Shown here one piece after another: positions 57,153-64,000 of a stretch of DNA of 64,000 bases (positions within the stretch are counted from its first letter, which is position 1; each line of letters starts with the position of its first letter). The notes beneath the pieces are model-generated. The model did not search any database. It saw nothing but the letters and a program-made list of their open reading frames with translations, and was not told the DNA's origin. The position numbers were made by a program, and so were the translations under genes. This DNA is from Devosia aurantiaca (GTDB taxonomy: Bacteria; Pseudomonadota; Alphaproteobacteria; Rhizobiales; Devosiaceae). The DNA lies in assembly GCF_011058215.1 (NCBI RefSeq), contig NZ_JAALFG010000002.1:806001-870000 (forward strand), in the 5' to 3' direction.

Positions 57153-58541
57153 TTACGCTTTTACCGCAGCGCGTTTGGCGCGGCCGGCTTCGCGTTGGGT
57201 CTTGCTCCAGCGCGGCTTGCCGTCGGCGGCTGGCTTGGCGCGGGCGCCGTCGGCCTTGGGCGCACCGCCCTTGGTGCGTTCGCCACCGGGACGCGGGGTG
57301 TTGAACTTGCGCGGATCCTTGGGCTTGGGGTTGCGCGCGGTGCGGGCGCCGCCCGGGGCACCGGCAGAATTGCGCGGCGCGCGCGGCGCCTGCACTTCTT
57401 CGACGAGGTTGACGTCACCCGACACCGGCAAGGTGCGGCGGATCAGCTTTTCGACGTCGCGCAGCTTGCTCTTTTCGGTGCCATCGCAGAGCGTGATGGC
57501 AATGCCCGAAGCGCCGTTGCGGCCAGTGCGGCCAATGCGGTGCACATAGTTTTCCGGATCGTCGGGCAATTCATAATTCACCACATGGGTAATGCCCTGC
57601 ACGTCGATACCGCGTGCCGCAATGTCGGTGGCGACAAGGATGCGCACCGAACCGTTGGCAAAACCCTTGAGCGCAGCCTGCCGGGCATTCTGCGACTTGT
57701 TGCCATGGATGGCAGCTGCTTCATGCCCGTCGATGGCAAGGTTTTTGGCCACGCGATCGGCACCATGCTTGGTGCGCGAGAAGATGATGACGCGCTCCAT
57801 GCCTTCCTTTTCGTCGGCAAGGAGGTCGTTCAAGACGCCACGCTTGGCCTTCGAACCCGACATGATCACGCGCTGGTCGATCTTGACCACGGTCGAGCCC
57901 TGCGGCGCGGCCTCGACCTTGATCGGATCCTTCAAGAGCGTCTTGGCCAAGTCCTCGACCTCTGCAGCCATGGTGGCCGAGAACAGCATGGTCTGGCGGC
58001 GCAGGCCGATCTGCTTGGCGATCGCGCGGACAGGAGCGATAAAGCCCATGTCGAGCATGCGGTCTGCTTCGTCGAGTACCAGCCAGCGCGTTTCGTTGAG
58101 CTTGATCTTGTTGTCGTCAAGGAGGTCCTTCAGACGGCCCGGGGTCGCGACCACGACGTCTACGCCCTTGGCGATCTTTTGCACCTGATGGTAGCGCGAG
58201 ACGCCACCGAGGACGAGCACGGTGTCGAGCCGCATCTTGGAGCCGGCGAACTTGCGCAGGTTTTCTTCGATCTGCACGGCGAGTTCACGCGTCGGCGCGA
58301 GGATCAGCGCGCGCGTCGTCATCGGCCGCGGACGGCCGGTCAGTTCCATCAAACCAGCAAGGATCGGCAGGCCGAAGGCGGCCGTCTTGCCCGAGCCGGT
58401 CTGGGCGATGCCCAGCATGTCCCGGCCCTCGAGCAGCTTGGGGATCGCCTGGCTCTGGATCTTGGTGGGCTCGGTGAAGCCGCCGGCAGTCAGGCTGTCG
58501 GTGAGTTGGGTCGGCAGGCCGAGCGAAATGAAATCGGTCAT
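57153..58541 (-). CDS. DEAD-box RNA helicase (RhlE-like)
   Basis: 462 residues, the 11 or so helicase motifs present: Q motif ADDSLxAGGFTEPTKIQ-like start (LTDSLTAGGFTEPTKIQSQAIP), AQTGSGKTAAF, PTRELAVQI, VLDEADRMLD, LFSATM, ATDIAARGIDV and IHRIGRTGRNG. The C-terminal tail of about 75 residues is basic and low-complexity, as in RhlE/RhlB-type RNA-chaperone helicases that assist ribosome assembly or RNA degradation in the cold. 6 bases past the hicA terminator. Confidence 0.9.
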   Translation of the reverse strand: MTDFISLGLPTQLTDSLTAGGFTEPTKIQSQAIPKLLEGRDMLGIAQTGSGKTAAFGLPILAGLMELTGRPRPMTTRALILAPTRELAVQIEENLRKFAGSKMRLDTVLVLGGVSRYHQVQKIAKGVDVVVATPGRLKDLLDDNKIKLNETRWLVLDEADRMLDMGFIAPVRAIAKQIGLRRQTMLFSATMAAEVEDLAKTLLKDPIKVEAAPQGSTVVKIDQRVIMSGSKAKRGVLNDLLADEKEGMERVIIFSRTKHGADRVAKNLAIDGHEAAAIHGNKSQNARQAALKGFANGSVRILVATDIAARGIDVQGITHVVNYELPDDPENYVHRIGRTGRNGASGIAITLCDGTEKSKLRDVEKLIRRTLPVSGDVNLVEEVQAPRAPRNSAGAPGGARTARNPKPKDPRKFNTPRPGGERTKGGAPKADGARAKPAADGKPRWSKTQREAGRAKRAAVKA

Positions 58542-58928
58542 TGGTGTCTTTCACATTGCGCCAAACGGCGCGTGCGCCCAGCCGATGCGGCGGGCGCGAC
58601 TTCAAAGATGCAATCGTGCGACGGGATGATCGCGCGGGTGCTGGCTCAAACCCGGACCGCGCTCCACTGGAGGGGGTATCCGGGCTGACTTCGCCGCTCA
58701 CCGCTTGAGTAAGAAGAGAAGTCCATCGGCGGTCATGGTGCCGCGACGTGTGGCTGATATGGGGGAGTTGGCGGCAAAAGGCAAGGACGGCGGTGCATGG
58801 GTGCTGTGCAGCAAGCTTTTTCGGCCACCAGCTGTCACCCCCGCGAAGGCGGGGGCCCATCCTGAAATCTCAAGATGGGTACCGGGTCAAGCCCGGGGTG
58901 ACAGCCGGTGATAGTTGGAGCAGCTCAG
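58542..58928. other. Intergenic region between helicase and MsrP-like gene, no gene seen
   Basis: 387 bases upstream of the minus-strand helicase gene and downstream of the minus-strand MsrP-like gene, so it should hold the helicase promoter. A family C repeat lies at 58831-58905. I saw no coding region that stands up in the rest. Confidence 0.5.
58831..58905. repeat. Intergenic repeat family C, copy 2
   Basis: GCTGTCACCCCCGCG... ending GGGGTGACAGC, perfect ends with the CATCCTGAAATCTCAAGATGGG centre shared with 38975. Confidence 0.8.
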
Positions 58929-59720
58929 CTAAATCCCGCCATACCAATCATATCCCACATCCTCCCAATACCCGCCCTTGCCCTGGCCAAAGGGCGACAG
59001 GTCATCCACGAGTTCGATCGTGTGCAGGTATTTGGGCTGCTTGTAGCCAAGTGCCCGCTCGATCCTCAATCGGATTGGGGCGCCGTTGCTCACCGGCAGC
59101 GGCTGGTCGTTGAGGCCATAGCTCAGAATCGACTGCGGATGGTAGGCGTCCACGAGGTCGGAGCTGGTATAATAAAGGATATCGCCCGACAGCGTGCGCT
59201 GGATGTTGTCGTAGCAATGGTAGACGGCAAAGCGCGCGGTCGACTTGACGCCAGCCTGGTCCAGCAGCGGACCGAGCGGCGTGCCGGTCCATTTGGCGAT
59301 GCAGCTCCAGCCTTCCACGCAATCGTGCCGCGTGATCTGCGTGCGCGCCGGCATATTGCGCAGCTCAGCCAGCGAGAAACTCACCTCGCGATCGACCATG
59401 CCTTTGATGGTGAGGCGATAGGGCTCGAAATTGGCCTGCCGCAGGAACATATATTCGGGCGTCGTCGGCTCGGTCGAGCCATTGGGCTTCATGCCCTGCC
59501 GGATTTCGCTCTGCCCATATTCCCGCGCCAGAACCTGGTCGCCGATCAACGCGCGCTGCGCCTTGTAGGTCAGCACATTGGCCTGCTCGATCACATTGCG
59601 CACCGGATTGTCGCGCTGGCCCAGAAAGTCGAACTGGTTGCAGCCCGATACCATCAGGCCTGAACCAAGAGCTGCCGAACCGGCAAGAAAGCGCCGGCGA
59701 TTGATGATCAGCTTGTTCAT
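58929..59720 (-). CDS. MsrP/YedY1-like molybdopterin-dependent oxidoreductase
   Basis: Periplasmic molybdenum enzyme, 263 residues, of the sulfite-oxidase fold that in relatives (MsrP, YedY1) reduces oxidised methionine in exported proteins. It has a twin-arginine motif (NRRRFLAGSAALGSG) followed by a lipobox-like VSGC at 24-27, so it may be a lipoprotein. The molybdenum-ligand cysteine is in RHDCVEGWSC (about residue 134), and SDLVDAYHPQSILSYGLN and GAPIRLRIERALGYKQPKY follow. Its start overlaps the cytochrome b gene by four bases. Confidence 0.82.
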   Translation of the reverse strand: MNKLIINRRRFLAGSAALGSGLMVSGCNQFDFLGQRDNPVRNVIEQANVLTYKAQRALIGDQVLAREYGQSEIRQGMKPNGSTEPTTPEYMFLRQANFEPYRLTIKGMVDREVSFSLAELRNMPARTQITRHDCVEGWSCIAKWTGTPLGPLLDQAGVKSTARFAVYHCYDNIQRTLSGDILYYTSSDLVDAYHPQSILSYGLNDQPLPVSNGAPIRLRIERALGYKQPKYLHTIELVDDLSPFGQGKGGYWEDVGYDWYGGI

Positions 59721-60564
59721 GGGCGATCTCCTTCCTGGCGGGGCGTGCCCGGGCTGGTTCGATACCAGCCCGTGATCATGGACCGAAGCTCATTGATCGG
59801 ACCGGCAAGGACGACCATCAGCACGTGGACGATGAAGAACAGCACCAGGAGGACCATGACCCGAAATGGATGGTGCGCGCCGTTTGCCGTCCGCCAAAGA
59901 CATCGAGCAACCACGGCCAGGATGCGTTCATGCCAGGGCTCATGGTCAGCCCGGTGAGGATGATCAGCGGGAAAAGGATGAAGAAAACGGTAAAATAACT
60001 CAGCTTCTGCAGCGGCGAGTAGACGCGCCGATGATGAAATCGAAACCGAGCATGGTCGACGACATCACGGCCCAGGCCAGTGACGTCGCCGCCGCGCGGA
60101 ATGATATCGCGGCGCAAGTGGCCGTTAATGAAGCTGGCCAGAAACCAGATGAACAACGCGGCGACAAAGATCCAGCCGAAAAAGAAATGCAGCACGCGCC
60201 CGGTCGCAAGATCGCGGAACGAGGGGATGGTCACCGCGCCCGGAAAACCCTGATAGGCCGGTTTGTCGGCCGTGCCGCTCATGCCGAAGACGCCGGTCGT
60301 GTCGAAAGTCTGGCCGAAGATCGTGGTCTGGCCGCGCGGGCCATCGGGCGTGTTGACCGGCGCCATGCGCAACACGGCATTGTCGAACTCAAAACCCGAT
60401 TGCTGCCCGACATAGAGCGCTGGATGGGCATTGAAGATCTGCAGGCCAGTGAGCAGGAGGAAGAACAGGCACACGACCCATACCCAATGCGTCACGCGCG
60501 TCCAGATCGACTGGCGATACACCAGCGGGCCGCGCGTCGGCGGCAGTCCAGTCGTCTCGGTCAT
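59717..60564 (-). CDS. Cytochrome b membrane subunit partner of the MsrP-like enzyme (frameshifted)
   Basis: Multi-helix haem b protein (RVTHWVWVVCLFFLLLTGLQIF, RVLHFFFGWIFVAALFIWFLASF, QKLSYFTVFFILFPLIILTGL) of the MsrQ/YedZ1 functional type, expected to pass quinol electrons to the periplasmic enzyme. A three-C run at 59860-59862 should be four; corrected, HFGVMVLLVLFFIVHVLMVVLAG ends the protein with two helices, 282 residues. It diverges from sigF. Confidence 0.8.
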
Positions 60565-60658
60565 CTTCCCCCTTGGGCTTGCTCTGCCTTAAGCTACGGT
60601 AGCGCATCGGCAAATGGCTCGCCATCACGGCAATTTTTCTTCTTGCTGCACAACTCTC

Positions 60659-60686
60659 TATTCGGCATCGCTTCCCGAGGCGTTAC
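60659..60686 (-). promoter_or_regulatory. Candidate SigF-type promoter of the oxidoreductase operon
   Basis: On the minus strand GTAACG, 16 bases, CGAATA, 95 bases upstream of the cytochrome b start. The matching form on the plus strand for sigF has the same spacing and identical -10. ECF/SigF-type promoters of this pattern (GTAAC and CGAA) are known in Caulobacter relatives. Confidence 0.6.
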
Positions 60687-60713
60687 GTGCCCTCGCATTT
60701 TCGTGCGCGCCGT

Positions 60714-60741
60714 GTAACTTCCCTCCTCATGCGGGCGAATA
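60714..60741 (+). promoter_or_regulatory. Candidate SigF-type promoter of sigF itself
   Basis: GTAACT, 16 bases, CGAATA, directly before the sigF coding region. If used, the transcript starts near 60748, placing the ATG at 60729 outside it, so the GTG at 60750 or ATG 60789 would serve as start. Confidence 0.6.
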
Positions 60742-60749
60742 AACAAACA

Positions 60750-61297
60750 GTGCAGGCAGATGCGACCGAGACGAGGCTGCGCGGGCTGATGCGTGCGTCA
60801 CTCGACGGCGATAAGGCTGCTTATCGGCGTCTGCTCGCGGATCTCGCGCGCTATCTGCGCCCCTATTTTCTGCGGCGGCTCACCCCCGCCCACCAGTCGC
60901 ACGCGGAGGACCTCGTGCAGGAAACTCTGCTGGCCGTTCATACGCGGCGTATGACCTATGATCGCAATCGGCCCTTTACCGCCTGGCTGCATGCGGTAGC
61001 GCACCATAAATTTGTCGATCATGTCCGCCGCTCGTCCATCCGCCAAACCGTGCAGCTCGAAGACGATGCGCCAGTTTTCGCCGAGGACCTCAGCGGTAAC
61101 GCGGCCGACCGGCACGACGTGGATATCGTGCTCGGGGTGTGACGGAGCGGACAGCTGATCTCATTCGCGAAACGCGCCTCGAAGGCCTTAGCGTTGCGGA
61201 AGCCGCCGCGCGACACGGCATGACTGAGACAGCCGCCAAGGTCTCCATCCATCGTGGCCTCAAGGCGTTGATGGGCCGGTTCGGAGGCGCCAAATGA
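60750..61297 (+). CDS. sigF: ECF-type sigma factor, SigF family (frameshifted)
   Basis: ECF sigma factor, 182 residues from GTG 60750 as corrected. Region 2 is LIADL-like with [17 protein letters not shown] and [20 protein letters not shown]; region 4 ends with [30 protein letters not shown]. At 61134-61137 four G should be five. Start: ATG 60729 is possible, but it lies between the -35 and -10 of a strong candidate promoter, so I prefer GTG 60750. Overlaps nrsF by four bases, and NrsF is its expected anti-sigma. Confidence 0.85.
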
Positions 61298-61932
61298 GCG
61301 AGCAGATGATCGACCGGCTTGCCGCCGACCTGACGCCGGTGCCGCCGCGCGCGATGGAGCGCCGGCTGTTGATGGCGCTCATCGCTGGCTTGGCGCTGAC
61401 GGGATTGCTGACCTTCGTCGTCTTCGATCTTCTCTTAGGTCACGACCTGGGCGCTGCCTGGGGCAGCACCATGTTCTGGGTCAAGGCGGGATATGCACTG
61501 GCCTTCGGTCTTCTGGGTCTTGGTGCCGCACCGGCGCTCGCTCGTCCCAATGGCCGCATTCGCTGGCCGCTGGTCGGCGCCGCGGCGCTCGTGCTTATGG
61601 CTGTGGGCATGGGCAGCATGTTTTGGAGCCAGACCGGCTACGACATGCCGACGCTGATGGGCAGCACCGCTCTGCTCTGCCCCTGGCTCATCGCACTGAC
61701 GGGCCTGCCGCTCCTGACCACGCTTCTGATGGCCTTGCGTAGCATGGCGCCACGCTCGCCGAGCATGGCGGGTCTTGCTGCTGGCCTTTGTGCCGGGGGA
61801 CTGGCCGCGGCGAGCTACGCCATCTACTGCGGCGAAACGGGCATGATGTTCATGGCCGTCTGGTATTCGCTAGGGATCGGGATTGTCGCAGCGTTGGGCG
61901 CCGCTCTCGGGCGCTGGCTGCTGCGTTGGTGA
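61294..61932 (+). CDS. nrsF: NrsF-family membrane anti-sigma factor
   Basis: 212 residues with six predicted membrane segments and no cytoplasmic zinc domain. It is coupled to sigF (ATGA). Cysteines at residues 129 (LLCPW) and 179 (AIYCGE) lie 50 apart, the spacing I recall for the two conserved redox-sensing cysteines of the Caulobacter protein; a third is at 166. By family knowledge, NrsF holds SigF until an oxidant or metal acts on the cysteines. Confidence 0.85.
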   Translation: MSEQMIDRLAADLTPVPPRAMERRLLMALIAGLALTGLLTFVVFDLLLGHDLGAAWGSTMFWVKAGYALAFGLLGLGAAPALARPNGRIRWPLVGAAALVLMAVGMGSMFWSQTGYDMPTLMGSTALLCPWLIALTGLPLLTTLLMALRSMAPRSPSMAGLAAGLCAGGLAAASYAIYCGETGMMFMAVWYSLGIGIVAALGAALGRWLLRW

Positions 61933-61934
61933 GA

Positions 61935-61955
61935 CCCTCGGGACGAGCCCGAGGG
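61935..61955. terminator. Terminator between nrsF and the superoxide dismutase gene
   Basis: CCCTCGGG-ACGAG-CCCGAGGG, eight perfect pairs, two bases past the nrsF stop; convergent genes on both sides, so probably works both ways. TTTT follows on the plus strand at some distance. Confidence 0.65.
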
Positions 61956-61970
61956 TGACAGGGGTCGCTT

Positions 61971-62661
61971 TTAGTCGGCCAGGGCCTCGGCATAGCGTTC
62001 CGAGACTTCGTCCCAGTTCACCACATCCCACCACTTGGTCAGGTATTCGGCGCGACGGTTGTTGTAGGTGAGGTAATAGGCGTGTTCCCAGACATCATTG
62101 CCGATCACGGGCGTGCCCTTGACCTCGGCCACGTCCATCAGCGGATTGTCCTGGTTCGGCGTCGAGGTGATTTCGAGTTCACCGGCTTCGTTGACGATTA
62201 GCCAGACCCAGCCCGAGCCGAAGCGTGCAGCGCCGGCGGCTTCGAAATCGGCCTTGAACTCATCCATCGAGCCATAAACGGCGTCGATTGCACTCGCCAG
62301 TTCTTCGCTCGGCTCACCGGACTCGGCCGTCGGCCCGATGATTTCCCAGAAGAAGGTGTGGTTCCAGTGACCACCTGCTATTGCGTACGCCCGTCGGCTG
62401 GGTGCCGGCAGTGGCGACGAGTTCCTCGACTGTTGCGCCTTCAGCAATGTCACCGGCTTCAACGGCCTTGTTGAGGTTATCGACAAAGGTCTGGTGATGC
62501 TTGGAGTGATGCAGCTCCATCGTCTGCGCGTCGATGACGGGCTCGAGCGCGTCATATTCATAGCCGAGCTCGGGCAGCGTGAACGCGGCCTCCTGTGCAG
62601 AAACCGGCAGCGTGAAAGCGGCGACGGCCAGGGCAGCGATCGCAGGCGTAAAGGTCTTCAT
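61971..62661 (-). CDS. Exported Fe/Mn superoxide dismutase (frameshifted)
   Basis: About 230 residues, with a Sec signal peptide ([23 protein letters not shown]) that cytoplasmic SodA/SodB lack, so it acts in the periplasm. Metal ligands are readable: [23 protein letters not shown] and DVWEHAYYL, with Asp and His as expected. Near 62378-62383 the frame breaks; a lost AT restores VRNNAGGHWNH (or one extra base RNAGGHWNH). It sits convergent with nrsF, fitting an envelope oxidative-stress group. Confidence 0.88.
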
Positions 62662-62670
62662 CAGGGTGCT

Positions 62671-62688
62671 CCTTAACGGGTGTTAAGG
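62671..62688. promoter_or_regulatory. Inverted repeat upstream of the superoxide dismutase gene
   Basis: CCTTAAC-GGGT-GTTAAGG, seven perfect pairs, 9-27 bases ahead of the start. It could be an operator or a leader hairpin masking the ribosome site. Confidence 0.45.
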
Positions 62689-62776
62689 CAGAACCCGAGG
62701 ATACCCATGCAGTTCCGACATCGGCTGCGGCGAGCCGATGACGTTTTCGTTGGAGGGGAGCGGGATGCGGCTTGGC

Positions 62777-63424
62777 TTATTCGTCGCGCGCCGCCCAGTT
62801 CATGCCGCGGCGCATGATGGTGGCCATGTTGGAATTCTCGAACTCCTTGGCCGCGTGCCCAAGCGTCATGTGGAACACCTTGCCCGCGCCATGACGCCGC
62901 TTCCACACCACCGGCATGGTGACGCCGTCGATCCAGCTTGCATGCTCGCCGGTAAAGGTTGTGGTCGCCAATACCTCGTTGGAGGGGTCGACATGCATGT
63001 AATATTGCTCTGACGTATAGGGGAACGACTTGATCCCGGCCATGATCGGATCGTCGGGCTTGGTCACGTCAACCGTATAGTCGATGATGTTGCCGGGATG
63101 AGCCACCCACTGGCCGCCGACCATGAACTGGTAGTCCACCGCTTCGCGGAAGGCGTCGCTCATGCCGCCATGGTGACCGGCGAGGCCAACGCCGCCCTGG
63201 ACGGCTTTGGTCAGGTTTTCGACCTCGGCCTTCTCGATCTTGCTCATGGTAAAGATCGGGATGATCAGCGACAGATCGTGGATGGACGGATCGGCGAAGG
63301 CTTGGGTCTCGGTGGCCATGCGCACCGAGTAGCCGTCCTCATGCAGCCAGCGCCGATAGATGGCGGCGCATTCCTCCGGGTCGTGACCTTCCCAGCCGCC
63401 ATAAACGATCAAAGCACTGCGCAT
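62777..63424 (-). CDS. ThuA domain-containing protein
   Basis: Class I glutamine-amidotransferase-like fold of the ThuA (trehalose utilisation) family, 215 residues: ALIVYGGWEGHDPEEC, LAGHHGGMSDAFREAVDYQFMVGGQWVAHPG, and EHASWIDGVTMPVVWKR. The name comes from a rhizobial trehalose operon, but the biochemical role is uncertain. No transport genes nearby. Confidence 0.85.
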   Translation of the reverse strand: MRSALIVYGGWEGHDPEECAAIYRRWLHEDGYSVRMATETQAFADPSIHDLSLIIPIFTMSKIEKAEVENLTKAVQGGVGLAGHHGGMSDAFREAVDYQFMVGGQWVAHPGNIIDYTVDVTKPDDPIMAGIKSFPYTSEQYYMHVDPSNEVLATTTFTGEHASWIDGVTMPVVWKRRHGAGKVFHMTLGHAAKEFENSNMATIMRRGMNWAARDE

Positions 63425-63486
63425 GAGCTACTCCCCGCAAATCAAACGCGGCGGAGAATACTCTACTCGAGCGCTATTGAAAGCGC

Positions 63487-63954
63487 TCAGTTCCGCTCGA
63501 ACTGCACCTTGAGACGGGGCCCGACTTCAAAAGCCCAGAGCTTGAGAATGACGAAGTTGAGCCCCGATGTGAGCCCCACGATAAGGATCGAAGCCGCTAG
63601 GCTCGGCAGACCCATCACCCCGTGAAACAGCTGGCCGAAGAGCGTCGCCAGAACCAGCGCCAGCATCTGCACGGCGATGTAGCGCGGCAGCGCATCGCGA
63701 TGGGCGGCCACCGAGCGGAAGCTGAAGCGGCGGTGCAGGAGATAGACCGGCAGGATGAAGCCGGCATAGCACCAGGAACTGACGACCCAGGCGTCGATCC
63801 GCGGCAAGAGCGCGATCAGGAGGCTGCTGAGAGCGACAAAGCCGAGCGCTCCGCCGCCACCGATGACGATGAACGACAGCAGGCTGCTTTCGGGCGCCCG
63901 AACCGGACGCGAGGTTTCGGTCTCGCGCATCAGGCTTTCGAGGGCAAGGCTCAT
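63487..63954 (-). CDS. GtrA-family membrane protein
   Basis: 155 residues with four membrane segments, typical of GtrA proteins that flip lipid-linked sugars or serve glycosyltransferases: FIVIGGGGALGFVALSSLL, YLLHRRFSFRS and LNFVILKLWAF. Its ATG overlaps a TGA stop of a gene reading in from the right edge (ATGA), a common neighbour being a glycosyltransferase. Confidence 0.85.
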   Translation of the reverse strand: MSLALESLMRETETSRPVRAPESSLLSFIVIGGGGALGFVALSSLLIALLPRIDAWVVSSWCYAGFILPVYLLHRRFSFRSVAAHRDALPRYIAVQMLALVLATLFGQLFHGVMGLPSLAASILIVGLTSGLNFVILKLWAFEVGPRLKVQFERN

Positions 63955-63998
63955 GGGTGGGATCTGCTTGGGGTTCGCCGGGTCGGTGGCTCATAGCA
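63951..63998 (-). CDS. C-terminal end of an upstream gene (partial)
   Basis: Fifteen sense codons and a stop overlapping the GtrA start, reading in from the right edge (YEPPTRRTPSRSHP). Only a tail is visible, so it has no identity; a glycosyltransferase is a guess from the GtrA neighbour. Confidence 0.25.
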   Translation of the reverse strand, partial: CYEPPTRRTPSRSHP

Positions 63999-64000
63999 GT

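Noticed and set aside
1..64000. tRNA or rRNA genes, IS elements, prophage, CRISPR
   Set aside because: No cloverleaf T-arm sequence, transposase, integrase or regular spaced repeat was seen by eye; repeats A to C are irregularly spread and not arrays.

Overview
This window is about 64 kb of GC-rich DNA. It looks like a chromosomal segment of a Hyphomicrobiales alphaproteobacterium, most like Devosia or a relative. That placement is inferred from the bc1 operon order, the purine-catabolism set, UbiK, MidA, the SigF/NrsF pair and the palindromic intergenic repeats. I see no rRNA, tRNA, prophage, IS element or CRISPR array. A recurring problem is that 19 otherwise ordinary genes contain 24 small indels, mostly one base lost from a short C or G run. 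I read these as base-call errors in the assembly and give coordinates spanning the restored gene, naming the break.

Layout: 0-13 kb is housekeeping and small enzymes: MarR end, proC, ybjN, ubiK, lgt, midA, pgeF, prs, rplY, pth, ychF, two MaoC proteins, TerC, VOC and GFA proteins. 13-25 kb has apt, the bc1 operon petABC, trmL, hemF, CCA-transferase, Nudix and GNAT proteins, two glutathione transferases and a phosphoesterase. 25-30.6 kb has the unusual peptidoglycan pair murL-murD2, a membrane-anchored winged-helix/TPR regulator, a 330-base region dense in hairpins, and mgtC.

30.7-52.9 kb is a purine-use island: adenine deaminase, guanine deaminase, a BmpA-type ABC importer, XdhABC, membrane urate hydroxylase PuuD, UraH, a fused PuuE-UraD protein, ureidoglycine aminohydrolase, ureidoglycolate lyase, and malate synthase G to use the glyoxylate. 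The minus-strand block from uraH down to the permeases is overlapped or nearly overlapped throughout and diverges from puuE-uraD. Allantoate amidohydrolase is the one step not found.

53-64 kb holds a YbaY-META exported protein, a nucleoside deaminase, otsBA for trehalose, a HicBA-like pair, a DEAD-box helicase, an MsrPQ-like oxidoreductase with its cytochrome b, a divergent sigF-nrsF pair, an exported Fe/Mn superoxide dismutase, ThuA and GtrA proteins. The sigF and oxidoreductase operons face away from two candidate promoters of the same form (GTAAC-type -35, 16-base spacer, CGAATA -10), which suggests an autoregulated envelope oxidative or chlorine-stress module. Three families of intergenic repeats are scattered through the window, and one copy supplies the C-terminus of XdhB.
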